From Tissierella pigra (GTDB lineage Bacteria > Bacillota > Clostridia > Tissierellales > Tissierellaceae): a stretch of DNA of 64,000 nucleotides. The DNA lies in the NCBI RefSeq assembly GCF_009695605.1, contig NZ_VUNQ01000010.1, positions 31,899 to 95,898 on the forward strand, written 5' to 3'. Shown here one piece after another: positions 44,107-52,912 of this stretch. Positions within the stretch are counted from its first letter, which is position 1, and the number at the start of each line of letters is the position of its first letter. Both the position numbers and the translations under genes were made by a program. The notes under the pieces were generated by a model. That model searched no databases and was not told where the DNA came from. It saw only the letters and a program-made list of their open reading frames with translations.

Positions 44107-45454
44107 TGTTTTAATTATAGACGATGAAGTTTCAATTCTTACTGCCTTAAGGTTTGCACTGGAAGATCATTTTAATGTATATACAACCACAGATGTACCA
44201 GAGGCTTTAGAAATTATTAACACTAAGGATATAGACTTAGTTTTACTTGATCAGTATTTAGGTGACTATAAGGGAATAGAGGTTTTAAATACTATTAAAT
44301 CTCAAAATCATAGGGTTATTGTAATTGCTATGACTGCTTATGGCTCCATTGAAGATTCCATTGAAGCCATTCAAAGAGGTGCTTATTACTATATTACAAA
44401 ACCTTTAGATATAAATGGCTTAATATCTTTAATAAATAAAGCTCTGGAATATCAATCTTTATCTGATGAGGTTCAAGATTTAACACGAAAAATTAAAGAA
44501 GATAAATTTGACCTTAAAATGGTATCTTCTAGCCATGCTATGAATGAAGTATTTAAAATGATTGATAGAATTAAAGATGTAGATATTAATGTTTTAATCT
44601 CTGGAGAATCTGGTACTGGCAAGGAACTTATTGCTAGAGCTATTCATGAAACCAGCAGACGAAAAAATCAAAATATGGAGATTATAAACTGTGCTGCTAT
44701 TCCACATAATCTTTTGGAATCTGAATTATTTGGATATGAAAAAGGAGCTTTTACTGGGGCTAATAATAAATATAAGGGGAAATTTGAACTAGCTGATAAA
44801 GGGACTTTGTTTCTAGATGAAATTGGTGATATGGATTTACAGCTTCAAGCAAAACTATTAAGAGTTATTCAAGAAAAAACTATTACCCCTCTTGGAAGTG
44901 AAAAACCTGTACCAGTTGACTTTAGACTAGTAGCTGCTACTAATCTAAATTTAAGTGCTGAGGTGAAGAAAGGTAATTTTAGAGAAGACTTGTTTTTTAG
45001 ACTAAATGTAGTAAATATTGAAACTCCTCCTCTAAGAAATAGAAGAGACGATATTCCAGCTCTAACAAAACATTTTATAAATAAGTATAGCAAAGCTTTT
45101 AATAAAGATGTAACTGGTATAAGCCGTACTGCCATAGAAGTGTTAGAAAATCATGACTATCCTGGAAACGTACGTGAACTTCAAAATATTATTGAAAGAG
45201 CAGTAGCCTTGACAGATAAAAGTATTATTCAAGTCCAAGACTTGCCAAATGAACTTATACCAAATACTCATCGTGTTTCTTTAAGTGAAAGTGTTCCTAT
45301 TTATGTAGGAGACACCATAGAATCTGCAGAACAAAAACTTATTCTTGCCACATTGGAATATTGTGAGAATAATAAGAGGAAAACTGCCCAAATGCTAGGT
45401 ATGAGTGAAAGGCATCTTTATAACAAATTGAATCAATATAATTTAAAAAATTGA
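44099..45454 (+). CDS. NtrC-family sigma-54-dependent response regulator
   Basis: Residues 1-120 are a receiver with the phospho-acceptor Asp 51 in LVLLDQYLG. The AAA+ domain has Walker [16 protein letters not shown] near residue 165, the sigma-54 contact loop GAFTGA near 218, and Walker [10 protein letters not shown]. The C-terminal Fis-type HTH is [24 protein letters not shown]. From the ATG at 44099 (GGAG 10 bases upstream, overlapping the kinase stop) it has 451 residues. With the consensus sigma-54 promoter of liv next door the target is clear by inference. Confidence 0.94.
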   Translation: MYNVLIIDDEVSILTALRFALEDHFNVYTTTDVPEALEIINTKDIDLVLLDQYLGDYKGIEVLNTIKSQNHRVIVIAMTAYGSIEDSIEAIQRGAYYYITKPLDINGLISLINKALEYQSLSDEVQDLTRKIKEDKFDLKMVSSSHAMNEVFKMIDRIKDVDINVLISGESGTGKELIARAIHETSRRKNQNMEIINCAAIPHNLLESELFGYEKGAFTGANNKYKGKFELADKGTLFLDEIGDMDLQLQAKLLRVIQEKTITPLGSEKPVPVDFRLVAATNLNLSAEVKKGNFREDLFFRLNVVNIETPPLRNRRDDIPALTKHFINKYSKAFNKDVTGISRTAIEVLENHDYPGNVRELQNIIERAVALTDKSIIQVQDLPNELIPNTHRVSLSESVPIYVGDTIESAEQKLILATLEYCENNKRKTAQMLGMSERHLYNKLNQYNLKN

Positions 45455-45482
45455 GGAAATCACAGTGATCCCTCAATTTTTT
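45445..45482. terminator. Bidirectional terminator between the response regulator and mocA
   Basis: AAAAAATTGAGG pairs with CCTCAATTTTTT; inner bases ATCAC/GTGAT extend the hairpin. It overlaps the stop codons of both convergent genes. Confidence 0.85.
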
Positions 45483-46047
45483 ATTTTTTAAATTTCCTTA
45501 AATCTTCTTCATCATCTATATCTATACCAAGTATTTCTTCTTCTATATCTACTTTTTTTACCTTGGACATATTTCTCTTCACAATATCTCTAGCACCTTT
45601 ATCTCCTACTATCTGTAGCAGTTCTTCCCTATATATAGATGAAATAATCATTGGCATACCTCGATTTCCATTATAGTAGGGAACCAACATAGGTAGATTT
45701 GAACTTCTATATTGATAGATTAATTCATTTATTAATTCTGATGTAATAAAAGGCTGATCTCCTACAAAAAACATATACTCAGTATTTAAAGTATTTTTTA
45801 CACCTAGTTTTAGTCCTTCTGACTGTCCTAAGTGAGCGTTCTCATTATAATATGTGTTTATATTATACTTTTCTCCTATTTTCTTTACTTCTTTTTTTCT
45901 ATAGATTAAAATTATCTCATCTAAATCTGACTCTACGCAAGCTCTAATAACTCTCTCTACTATTTTTTCTCCCTCTATATCCATTAGAAGTTTATCTTTT
46001 TTCATTCTCCTTGAAAAGCCTGAGGCTAATATAATTCCTGTAATCAT
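45481..46047 (-). CDS. MocA/MobA-like molybdenum cofactor nucleotidyltransferase
   Basis: Predicted to attach CMP (MocA) to molybdopterin, giving the dinucleotide cofactor used by xanthine dehydrogenase-family enzymes. The 188-residue protein has the nucleotidyltransferase loop ILASGFSRRMKKDKLLM at residues 6-22, FFVGDQPFIT with the metal Asp near 96, and NRGMPMIISSIYREELLQIVGDKGAR, which is typical of MocA-like proteins. It is the last gene of the large minus-strand run that encodes a four-subunit molybdenum hydroxylase, which fits this role. It could also do GMP transfer; the operon argues for CMP. Confidence 0.87.
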   Translation of the reverse strand: MITGIILASGFSRRMKKDKLLMDIEGEKIVERVIRACVESDLDEIILIYRKKEVKKIGEKYNINTYYNENAHLGQSEGLKLGVKNTLNTEYMFFVGDQPFITSELINELIYQYRSSNLPMLVPYYNGNRGMPMIISSIYREELLQIVGDKGARDIVKRNMSKVKKVDIEEEILGIDIDDEEDLRKFKK

Positions 46048-46059
46048 TTTTATCTCCTA

Positions 46060-47637
46060 TTATATAGTCTTAATAAGGGAATCCAGTCCAAGACCTATTT
46101 CGTAAAGCTTTCCTTTTTCATCTGTCAGTGTTAAAAATTTAAACAATTTTCCATCTTCCACTCTTTTTTTTATTGGAGTTACCATATATTCCTTTTTGCC
46201 CTTCTTCAATTCATTAAAACTTGAATCTGCTTCATATAGATTTAAACCTAGAGCAGATTTTTCGTTAGTATATTCTACTACTCCATTGGAATTTGTAACA
46301 TATACGGCATCTACTCCTATATCTTTAATTAATTGATTTATCATATTATCATTTATATCTGTATTATTTCTAAAATATTCCCTTACATCATAGGCTTGCT
46401 TTAACATCTTCTCTTCCATTACTTTACCTACTACGAATTGCTGCATATCGTAAACGTATGTTTTTATCTCTTCCACTACATTATTTAAATCCTTTGATCT
46501 ATTATGTTGTGAAGTAGTCTCTTCTGTAGTCTGTACTATTTGAGCAGTTGTTTCTTCCGAAAACTCATGGATTCTAGTTACATTAGTGGCTATTTCTTCA
46601 ATCATAGAATTATTTTCACCTGTTGATTTCTTTATGCCCTCTAAACTTTCTTTACCTAAGTTTAATGTTTCTACAATGGACATAATTTCTTTATTTGTCT
46701 TTTCTATTATCTCACAGTTTTCGCCCATATATTCCATTTCATTTTCCATAGATTTAGAAATAAATACTATATCATCCTTTAATCTGTTAATTACTTCCCC
46801 TATTTTTTTAGATACAGTTTCTGTTTCATTTGCCAGTTTTCCTACTTCATTGGCTACTACAGAAAATCCCTTGCCATTTTCTCCTGCTCTAGCTGCTTCT
46901 ATAGAAGCATTTAATGAAAGCATCTTTGTTTGATTAGATATTTTATTTATTAAATCTACTAAATTTACTACTTCATCCAAATAGTTTCTTAGTTCTACTA
47001 CCTTCTTTCCACTTTCCTCTACCATAGACTTAGAATTTATTATCCTATTTTCTATGGATGTTATTTCCTCGATTCCATCTTGAGCCGCAGTAATAGAATT
47101 TGATATAAATTGAATCTTATCTATTACATCCTTATCTATATTTTTCATAGACAAATGAACTTTCTCTACTAAATTATTGGTTTCATTAAGCATTTGACTT
47201 TGTTCTACTGCATTGGAATCCGCTACTTCCACTGAAGTGGCTATTAACTCCGCACTTCCTAAGGATTCCATGGCTAAAACAGTTAAATTTTCACATATAT
47301 TAAATATTTCTGTTGAGATTTCTACTTGTGTTTTTAAATTATTCCTTACTTGTTTATATAAATCATGAATCTTTTCTCTAGCTTCTTCAGATATATTTGT
47401 CTTCTCTGTAAAATTAAAATCTAAATTATTTACATTAGACAAATGATTTATTATTTCTTTTAATCCACTATTACCTTTTACTTTTAATAGAGTTAATGAT
47501 AAGCCTATTGAAAGTAATATAGTTAGTCCAATTTGTATGAATTGTCCTTTAAAATACAAAGTAGTTAAATAATTAATCCCCATAAATATAATTGACAAAA
47601 TAAATAATTTAAAAAACTCCCTAGTTCTCTTTCCCAC
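46060..47637 (-). CDS. Methyl-accepting chemotaxis protein with C-terminal sensor domain
   Basis: Two close membrane helices (residues 11-50) without an external sensing domain, then the long coiled-coil signalling region with the hairpin tip [32 protein letters not shown] near residue 240. After the signalling part, residues about 410-525 form an extra cytoplasmic sensor-like domain ([55 protein letters not shown]). The start is GTG at 47637 with AAGGAGG 6 bases before it. The gene is 18 bases behind the molybdenum hydroxylase genes. Internal sensing of a purine or redox signal is a reasonable guess. Confidence 0.87.
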   Translation of the reverse strand: MGKRTREFFKLFILSIIFMGINYLTTLYFKGQFIQIGLTILLSIGLSLTLLKVKGNSGLKEIINHLSNVNNLDFNFTEKTNISEEAREKIHDLYKQVRNNLKTQVEISTEIFNICENLTVLAMESLGSAELIATSVEVADSNAVEQSQMLNETNNLVEKVHLSMKNIDKDVIDKIQFISNSITAAQDGIEEITSIENRIINSKSMVEESGKKVVELRNYLDEVVNLVDLINKISNQTKMLSLNASIEAARAGENGKGFSVVANEVGKLANETETVSKKIGEVINRLKDDIVFISKSMENEMEYMGENCEIIEKTNKEIMSIVETLNLGKESLEGIKKSTGENNSMIEEIATNVTRIHEFSEETTAQIVQTTEETTSQHNRSKDLNNVVEEIKTYVYDMQQFVVGKVMEEKMLKQAYDVREYFRNNTDINDNMINQLIKDIGVDAVYVTNSNGVVEYTNEKSALGLNLYEADSSFNELKKGKKEYMVTPIKKRVEDGKLFKFLTLTDEKGKLYEIGLGLDSLIKTI

Positions 47638-47655
47638 AATTTTCCTCCTTGTGTA

Positions 47656-48651
47656 TTATCTATTTTCCTTACATCCCCTTAGGTGCTTTATAAGTTTTTC
47701 TGGTGTCACTGGTAGCTCCTTTATTCTAACACCTACTGCATCATAGATAGCATTTAATATGGCCGGAGCTATTGGTATTGTAACTGGTTCTCCTATACCT
47801 TTAGCACCATAAGGTGCAGTGGGTTCAGGGTCTTCTACTATAATATTATTTATATCTACCATGTCCATAGCTGTTGGTATTAAATACTTTGAAAATCTAT
47901 TATTCTTCATTATTCCTTTATCAAGGTTTAAATCTTCAAATAATGTATATCCTAGTCCCATGGCAAATCCCCCGTCCATTTGTCCTTCTAATAACATTGG
48001 ATTTACTGCACGACCTGCATCTTGAGCAAAGGTGGACTTTAAAATATTGACTATACCAGTTTCAGTATCTACTTCTACTTCTACTGCACAAGCATTAAAT
48101 GTATAAGGCCAATATGGTGCTCCTTGACCAGTTTCTTTATCCATTTCTGTTGTTTGAGCAGTAAACTCTCCTTTTGCTTCTATTATAACATCATTATAAT
48201 ATATTTCAGATAATTTTTTGTACGATATTCTCTTCTGCGGAAAAAAACTTAAAATAACTTCACCTTTCTCTAAGGTTAATCCCGAAGTTGAATTAAGATT
48301 TAATTCTATTTTTGCTTTTTCTAATAATTCTTTCTTCATATTTTCACATGCTATTTTTATGGCATTTCCAGTGTTATAGGTTTGTCTTGTTGCAGCGGCT
48401 GTTCCTGAATCTGGCATTAAAGATGTATCTTCATGAACTAAATCTATATTCTCTATATCTATATCTAGGACTTCAGCACCAATTTGTCTCATTGAAGTTT
48501 TAGCACCCTGTCCCACTTCTGTAACTCCACAATATATTCCAATTCTACCTGCTGGCAGAAGCTTGATTATTGCCCTTGATACATCTGGAAATCCGTTGCC
48601 ATATCCTGTTCCATAATATGAAAGTCCTATACCTTTACCAATTTTTTTCAT
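47656..48651 (-). CDS. Molybdenum hydroxylase, molybdopterin subunit, C-terminal half (NdhM-like)
   Basis: 331 residues matching the second half of the xanthine dehydrogenase molybdopterin subunit. It has the cofactor-binding Gln segment GVTEVGQGAKTSMRQIGAEVL, GTAAATRQTYNTGNA, and the catalytic base Glu in APYGAKGIGEPVTIPIAPAILNA near residue 290. It overlaps the N-terminal-half gene by 4 bases (ATGA), which looks like designed coupling rather than a fresh frameshift. The sizes 331 and 423 closely match NdhM and NdhL of the nicotinate dehydrogenase of Eubacterium barkeri, in which the subunit is naturally split. Substrate here is more likely hypoxanthine or another purine, from the neighbours. 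Confidence 0.87.
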   Translation of the reverse strand: MKKIGKGIGLSYYGTGYGNGFPDVSRAIIKLLPAGRIGIYCGVTEVGQGAKTSMRQIGAEVLDIDIENIDLVHEDTSLMPDSGTAAATRQTYNTGNAIKIACENMKKELLEKAKIELNLNSTSGLTLEKGEVILSFFPQKRISYKKLSEIYYNDVIIEAKGEFTAQTTEMDKETGQGAPYWPYTFNACAVEVEVDTETGIVNILKSTFAQDAGRAVNPMLLEGQMDGGFAMGLGYTLFEDLNLDKGIMKNNRFSKYLIPTAMDMVDINNIIVEDPEPTAPYGAKGIGEPVTIPIAPAILNAIYDAVGVRIKELPVTPEKLIKHLRGCKENR

Positions 48652-49919
48652 ATAGATTCCACCTCCAATTTCCTTGAAAACTGAAATTCCTTATCTACTG
48701 CCTCTATACATTTATCTAAAGGCACACTATCTGTTAATATTTGACCTGTTGCTGTCATAGATCCTTTTCTAAATATATTTTTCATTCTAATTTCAATAGG
48801 ATCCATACCTAGCTTTACTGCCAATTCATCTATTTGCTGTTCATAGGCAATGGATACTTGTGTTGCACCAAATCCCCTCATGGCACCTGTAAAAGGATTA
48901 TTTGTATATACTGCATAACTGTCTACATTTACATTCGGTATTACATAAGGCCCTGTTGCGTGTACCCCTGCCTTTCTAAGTACGTTTATTGCCCAAGAAG
49001 CATGGGCACCAGAATCTCCAATTATTTCTGCCTCCATATATTGAAGGAATCCATTTTCATCTGCTCCTGTTTTATATTTCATAACCATAGGATGGCGTTT
49101 TGAATGGGCTAAGAAGGATTCTTCTCGAGAAAATATAATCTTTATTGGTCTTCTTAGCACTATTGCTGCCAATGCTAAATGGATTTGAACTGATATATCC
49201 TCCCTCGCTCCAAATGCCCCACCTATATTTGTATTGATTACCTTTATTTTTTCCTCTGGTAATCCTAAATTAATGGCTATTTCTTCTCTATCGTAATGAG
49301 GATATTGGGTAGCCACTGCTACAACTACTGTACCATCTTCTTCTAAATAGCTTAGTCCTGCCTCTGGCTGTAAAAAAGCATGCTCAACCATAGGAGACCT
49401 ATATATGTTTTCAACTATATATTTGCACTTTTTCTTGCCTTCTTCTATATCTCCATGTCTTAATTTATAGTGAAGGATTATATTTGAGTCTCCGTGAACT
49501 ATAGGAGAATCTTCTTTCATAGCTTCTATGGGATCAAAAACTGCATTTAACTCCTCATAATCCACTATAATTTTTTCATATGCTTCCTCACAAATCTCTT
49601 GTGTTTCACCTACTATAAAAGCTATAGGTTCTCCTATTCTAACAACCTTTTCACTAACAAATACTTCATGGTCTTTTAAAACTACTCCATATTTATTTTC
49701 CTTTGGTACATCTTTATAGGTAAAGATTTTTAATATACCCTTTACCTTTTCAGCTTCTGTAATATCCACTTTTATCTTTCCATGGGGTTTTGTTGACCTT
49801 AATACTTTTCCATAAACCATGTCTTCTAGATATATATCTTGAGGGTATAAAGCCTTTCCTGTAACTTTTGAATAGGCATCTACCCTAATGATGTTTTTGC
49901 CCACTACATTTAAGTCCAT
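48648..49919 (-). CDS. Molybdenum hydroxylase, molybdopterin subunit, N-terminal half (NdhL-like)
   Basis: 423 residues: the small N-terminal a/b hammerhead domain (DAYSKVTGKALYPQDIYLEDMVYGKVLRS) followed by the first molybdopterin-binding domain, with TNIGGAFGAREDISVQIHLALAAIVLRRPIK and FTGAMRGFGATQVSIAYEQQIDELA. The Glu of GAFGARED and the Arg of AMRGFG occupy places where xanthine dehydrogenase binds purines. The chain stops cleanly where the C-terminal half begins. Start codon ATG overlaps the stop of the iron-sulfur subunit gene by one base. The operon order FAD, FeS, L, M equals ndhFSLM. Confidence 0.87.
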   Translation of the reverse strand: MDLNVVGKNIIRVDAYSKVTGKALYPQDIYLEDMVYGKVLRSTKPHGKIKVDITEAEKVKGILKIFTYKDVPKENKYGVVLKDHEVFVSEKVVRIGEPIAFIVGETQEICEEAYEKIIVDYEELNAVFDPIEAMKEDSPIVHGDSNIILHYKLRHGDIEEGKKKCKYIVENIYRSPMVEHAFLQPEAGLSYLEEDGTVVVAVATQYPHYDREEIAINLGLPEEKIKVINTNIGGAFGAREDISVQIHLALAAIVLRRPIKIIFSREESFLAHSKRHPMVMKYKTGADENGFLQYMEAEIIGDSGAHASWAINVLRKAGVHATGPYVIPNVNVDSYAVYTNNPFTGAMRGFGATQVSIAYEQQIDELAVKLGMDPIEIRMKNIFRKGSMTATGQILTDSVPLDKCIEAVDKEFQFSRKLEVESI

Positions 49920-50392
49920 TATTTTCCCTCCTCCATATATTCAATAGCCTTCTCTGCTGCATAAATCATTTTATTATAGCCTGTACACCTACATAGATTT
50001 CCCGATATTCCTTCTCTAATTTCATCTTTTGAAGGATGAGGTTTTTTATCTAATAGAGCCTTAGTGGATAAAACCATTCCTGGAATACAGAAACCACATT
50101 GCACTGCTCCAACATCTATATATGCCTGTTGTATTGGGTGGATTTTTCCTTCCTTCTCCATTCCTTCTATTGTTAAAATATTACTTCCATTTGCTTGAAA
50201 TGCCATGACTAAACAGGAGTTTACAGTTTCTCCATCCATGATTACAGTACAAGCCCCACATTCACCTTCTCCACAGCCTTCTTTAGTTCCTATTAATCCT
50301 AATTCATCTCTAAGTAAATCTATGAGCCTTAGATTTTCACTTACAGAAACTTCAAATAGTTTTTCATTTACTATTAAACTTATATTTACCAT
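49919..50392 (-). CDS. Molybdenum hydroxylase, [2Fe-2S] subunit
   Basis: Electron-transfer subunit of 157 residues with two clusters. The plant-ferredoxin-type N-terminal cluster uses CGEGECGACTV plus Cys in VNSCLVM; the C-terminal cluster uses GAVQCGFCIPGM and NLCRCTGYNKM. This matches XdhC of xanthine dehydrogenase and NdhS of nicotinate dehydrogenase. It overlaps the FAD-subunit gene by 7 bases. Confidence 0.95.
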   Translation of the reverse strand: MVNISLIVNEKLFEVSVSENLRLIDLLRDELGLIGTKEGCGEGECGACTVIMDGETVNSCLVMAFQANGSNILTIEGMEKEGKIHPIQQAYIDVGAVQCGFCIPGMVLSTKALLDKKPHPSKDEIREGISGNLCRCTGYNKMIYAAEKAIEYMEEGK

Positions 50393-51252
50393 GCTCTCAC
50401 CTCAGTTCTAGTTTTTATAAATTCCTTAAGATTTTCTCTAAGAATACTAGATACAGCTACTCTTTTATATGGTAAAGTTGACCTTCCTTTTAGTCTTTCG
50501 TCCATAGAATTTTGTAATACTGTGATTGCTTCTTCTATTGTAGTTTCATTTATTTCTTTATTGATTAAATATTCTTCTACTTCTTTTTCTCTCATAGGGT
50601 ATTTTCCCAATGCTCCACTGGAAATTGTGACATTTTCGATTAGTCCTTCTTCATTTAATTCGATTAAAGATGCGATTGATAGTCTGGATATGGCTAAAGC
50701 TTTTCTAAGTCCAAGCTTTGCAAAGTTTAGATTTTGATTTTTATTAAGTTTTTCAAATTTTATTTCTGTTATAATTTCATTTGATTTTAATTTATTTATA
50801 TAATAATCCTCTAAAGGTATTTCCCTAGTTCCTTCTATACTACATATTTTTATTATAGCTCCTAAAGCTATTAAAGGAGGTATGCTATCTGCTGCTGATG
50901 AGCCATTTGCTATATTTCCTCCTATGGTTCCTTTATTCCTTATTTGTGGAGAACCCACCATTTTACAAGCTTTATGTAATCCATGTAGATTTCCCTTGAA
51001 CAATGGATTTTCGGTTATTTCAGTGAAGGTAACTCCTGAACCCAATATAATATGATTTTCGTCTTCTTTTATCTTTTTTAGTTCCTCTATCTTACTTATA
51101 TCTATCAAAATTTTAGGTGTTATTTTCTTATTTTTCAGCTCAATAACTATATCTGTTCCGCCAGAAATGAGCTTTGCTTCACTTCCATATTCCCCCAATA
51201 ATCCTACTACTTCCTCAACACTCCTGCTATTATATACTTCTTTTAAGGTCAT
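50386..51252 (-). CDS. Molybdenum hydroxylase, FAD-binding subunit
   Basis: Carries FAD and passes electrons from the iron-sulfur clusters to an acceptor such as NAD or ferredoxin. The FAD motifs are AKLISGGTDIVIELKNKK near residue 28 and NKGTIGGNIANGSSAADSIPPLIALGA near residue 107; the CO-dehydrogenase flavoprotein C-terminal domain follows. From the ATG at 51252, preceded by GAGGGGTGA, it has 288 residues. First of four subunit genes, and separated from the permease upstream by a terminator, so it probably has its own promoter or depends on read-through. Confidence 0.94.
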   Translation of the reverse strand: MTLKEVYNSRSVEEVVGLLGEYGSEAKLISGGTDIVIELKNKKITPKILIDISKIEELKKIKEDENHIILGSGVTFTEITENPLFKGNLHGLHKACKMVGSPQIRNKGTIGGNIANGSSAADSIPPLIALGAIIKICSIEGTREIPLEDYYINKLKSNEIITEIKFEKLNKNQNLNFAKLGLRKALAISRLSIASLIELNEEGLIENVTISSGALGKYPMREKEVEEYLINKEINETTIEEAITVLQNSMDERLKGRSTLPYKRVAVSSILRENLKEFIKTRTEVRAW

Positions 51253-51282
51253 ATCTTCACCCCTCATAGGATTTTTTGTTTT

Positions 51283-51315
51283 AAAAAAGCCACCCCCAAA
51301 AGAGGCGGCTTTTTA
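51283..51315 (-). terminator. Terminator between the purine permease and the molybdenum hydroxylase genes
   Basis: AAAAAGCC-G-CC pairs with GG-T-GGCTTTTTT on the minus strand, ending in six T residues. Divides the 16-kb run into two parts. Confidence 0.8.
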
Positions 51316-51358
51316 ATAAGTATTATTTTTTAGTAAACAGTTATACCAATTATGATTA

Positions 51359-52813
51359 TTATTCAATAAATGCTAGTATTACAAAGTTTAATATAAATAG
51401 TGCTGATGATACTATTAAAATAGGATGTACATCTTTCATTTCCTTTTTACATGCTTTAACTAATAAATAGAAAATAAATCCTGCTGCTATACCATAAGAA
51501 ATACTATAGCATAAAGCCATAAATATACCTGCAAAGAAAGCTGGTATTGCTTCTTCAAAATCATCCCATTTAATTTCACTAAAGGATGAAAGCATCATAA
51601 TACCAACTACTATTAAAGCTGGTGCTGTTGCTTCTGCAGGAACTATACCTGCAACTGGTGCCAAGAAAATTGCCAGAATAAACATAATTGAAGTAACAAC
51701 AGATGTTAATCCTGTACGACCGCCTGCACCGATTCCAGCTGCACTTTCAACATAAGTTGTAGTATTGGAAGTACCAATTAATGCACCAATGGAAGTTGCT
51801 ATAGCATCTGCAAATAATGCTTTATCCATTTTAGATTTGAATCCTGTGCTTTCTTCCATAGCCTTTTCATCTTCAGCACTAAAAATGCCGCTCTTACGTC
51901 CAGTACCAATAAAAGTTCCAATAGTATCAAATGTATCAGATAAACTGAATGCAAAAATTGTCATCAGAACTAGAGGAATTTTAGCAGGGTCAGAGAATAA
52001 GGAAAGCATTCCTTCTCTACCTAATGCAACTCCTATGGTTGAACCTAATTCCTTAAATGAATCACCAACTCCAGCAGTTGCACCTAATGTAGAAACATCT
52101 ACAACTCCCATAGGAATACCTATTAATGTAGTTCCTATAATACCTATTAAGATTGCTCCCTTTACCTTAAATATTAAAAGTACAAAAGTTAAAACTAATC
52201 CAATTAAAGCTAATAAAACACCTAAATTGTTAAAGTTTACAAGAGCTGGAACTGCAGCTGCATTAGAAATAACTGTACCACCATCTAAAATAATATTATC
52301 TCCCGGATTAGACGTGAAGTTAATGAAACCTGCATTTTTAATACCAATGTAAGCTATGAAAATACCTATACCACCACCAATTGCATTTTGCAAACTAAGA
52401 GGTATTGATTTAATTATAGACTTACGAATCTTTGTTACTGTAATAAATATATTTACCATACCACAAACGAAAACCATAGCTAATGCTTGCTGCCAAGTAA
52501 AACCTAAACTAAATACTACCGTATAGGTGAAAAGTGCATTTAAACCCATACCTGGTGCTTGCGCATAAGGAACATTAGCAAACAATGCCATAACTAATGT
52601 ACCAATTACTGCAGCAAATATTGTTGCAAGAAATACTGCCCCCCACGGCATACCTGTTTGTGCTAACATTGATGGGTTAACAAAGATGATATAAGACATT
52701 GCAAAGAATGTAGTCAAACCTGCTACAATTTCATTTGATACAGTTGTACCATTTTCCTTTAGCTTAAATTGTTTTTCAAAAAAACCACCATTTGAAGCTT
52801 TTTGACTAGACAT
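51359..52813 (-). CDS. NCS2-family purine permease (PbuG/AzgA type)
   Basis: Proton-coupled importer for hypoxanthine, guanine or adenine of the AzgA branch. 484 residues with about twelve helices. Recognised motifs: AGLTTFFAMSYIIFVNPSML near residue 30, NVPYAQAPGMGLNALFTYTVVF near 82, SLSDTFDTIGTFIGTGRKSG near 290 and GTSNTTTYVESAAGIGAGGRTGLTSVVTS near 340. It lies between adenine deaminase and the molybdenum hydroxylase genes, supplying their substrate. Confidence 0.92.
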   Translation of the reverse strand: MSSQKASNGGFFEKQFKLKENGTTVSNEIVAGLTTFFAMSYIIFVNPSMLAQTGMPWGAVFLATIFAAVIGTLVMALFANVPYAQAPGMGLNALFTYTVVFSLGFTWQQALAMVFVCGMVNIFITVTKIRKSIIKSIPLSLQNAIGGGIGIFIAYIGIKNAGFINFTSNPGDNIILDGGTVISNAAAVPALVNFNNLGVLLALIGLVLTFVLLIFKVKGAILIGIIGTTLIGIPMGVVDVSTLGATAGVGDSFKELGSTIGVALGREGMLSLFSDPAKIPLVLMTIFAFSLSDTFDTIGTFIGTGRKSGIFSAEDEKAMEESTGFKSKMDKALFADAIATSIGALIGTSNTTTYVESAAGIGAGGRTGLTSVVTSIMFILAIFLAPVAGIVPAEATAPALIVVGIMMLSSFSEIKWDDFEEAIPAFFAGIFMALCYSISYGIAAGFIFYLLVKACKKEMKDVHPILIVSSALFILNFVILAFIE

Positions 52814-52912
52814 AATACTCCTCCTTTTATTTGATTTTAAATACTATCCTCCTTTCTTTTCTATATCTATTTAGTATTATACTAAATTTTTTTAAATAAC
52901 TGTAGTAAATTC

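Noticed and set aside
48648..48651. Frameshift or pseudogene in the xanthine dehydrogenase large subunit
   Set aside because: The halves overlap by a clean ATGA, both keep all key residues, and the sizes match the natural NdhL/NdhM split, so a designed split is more likely than an error.
51765..52352. Plus-strand 195-codon frame opposite the purine permease
   Set aside because: It mirrors the codon pattern of the permease on the other strand and has no start context; low-complexity translation.
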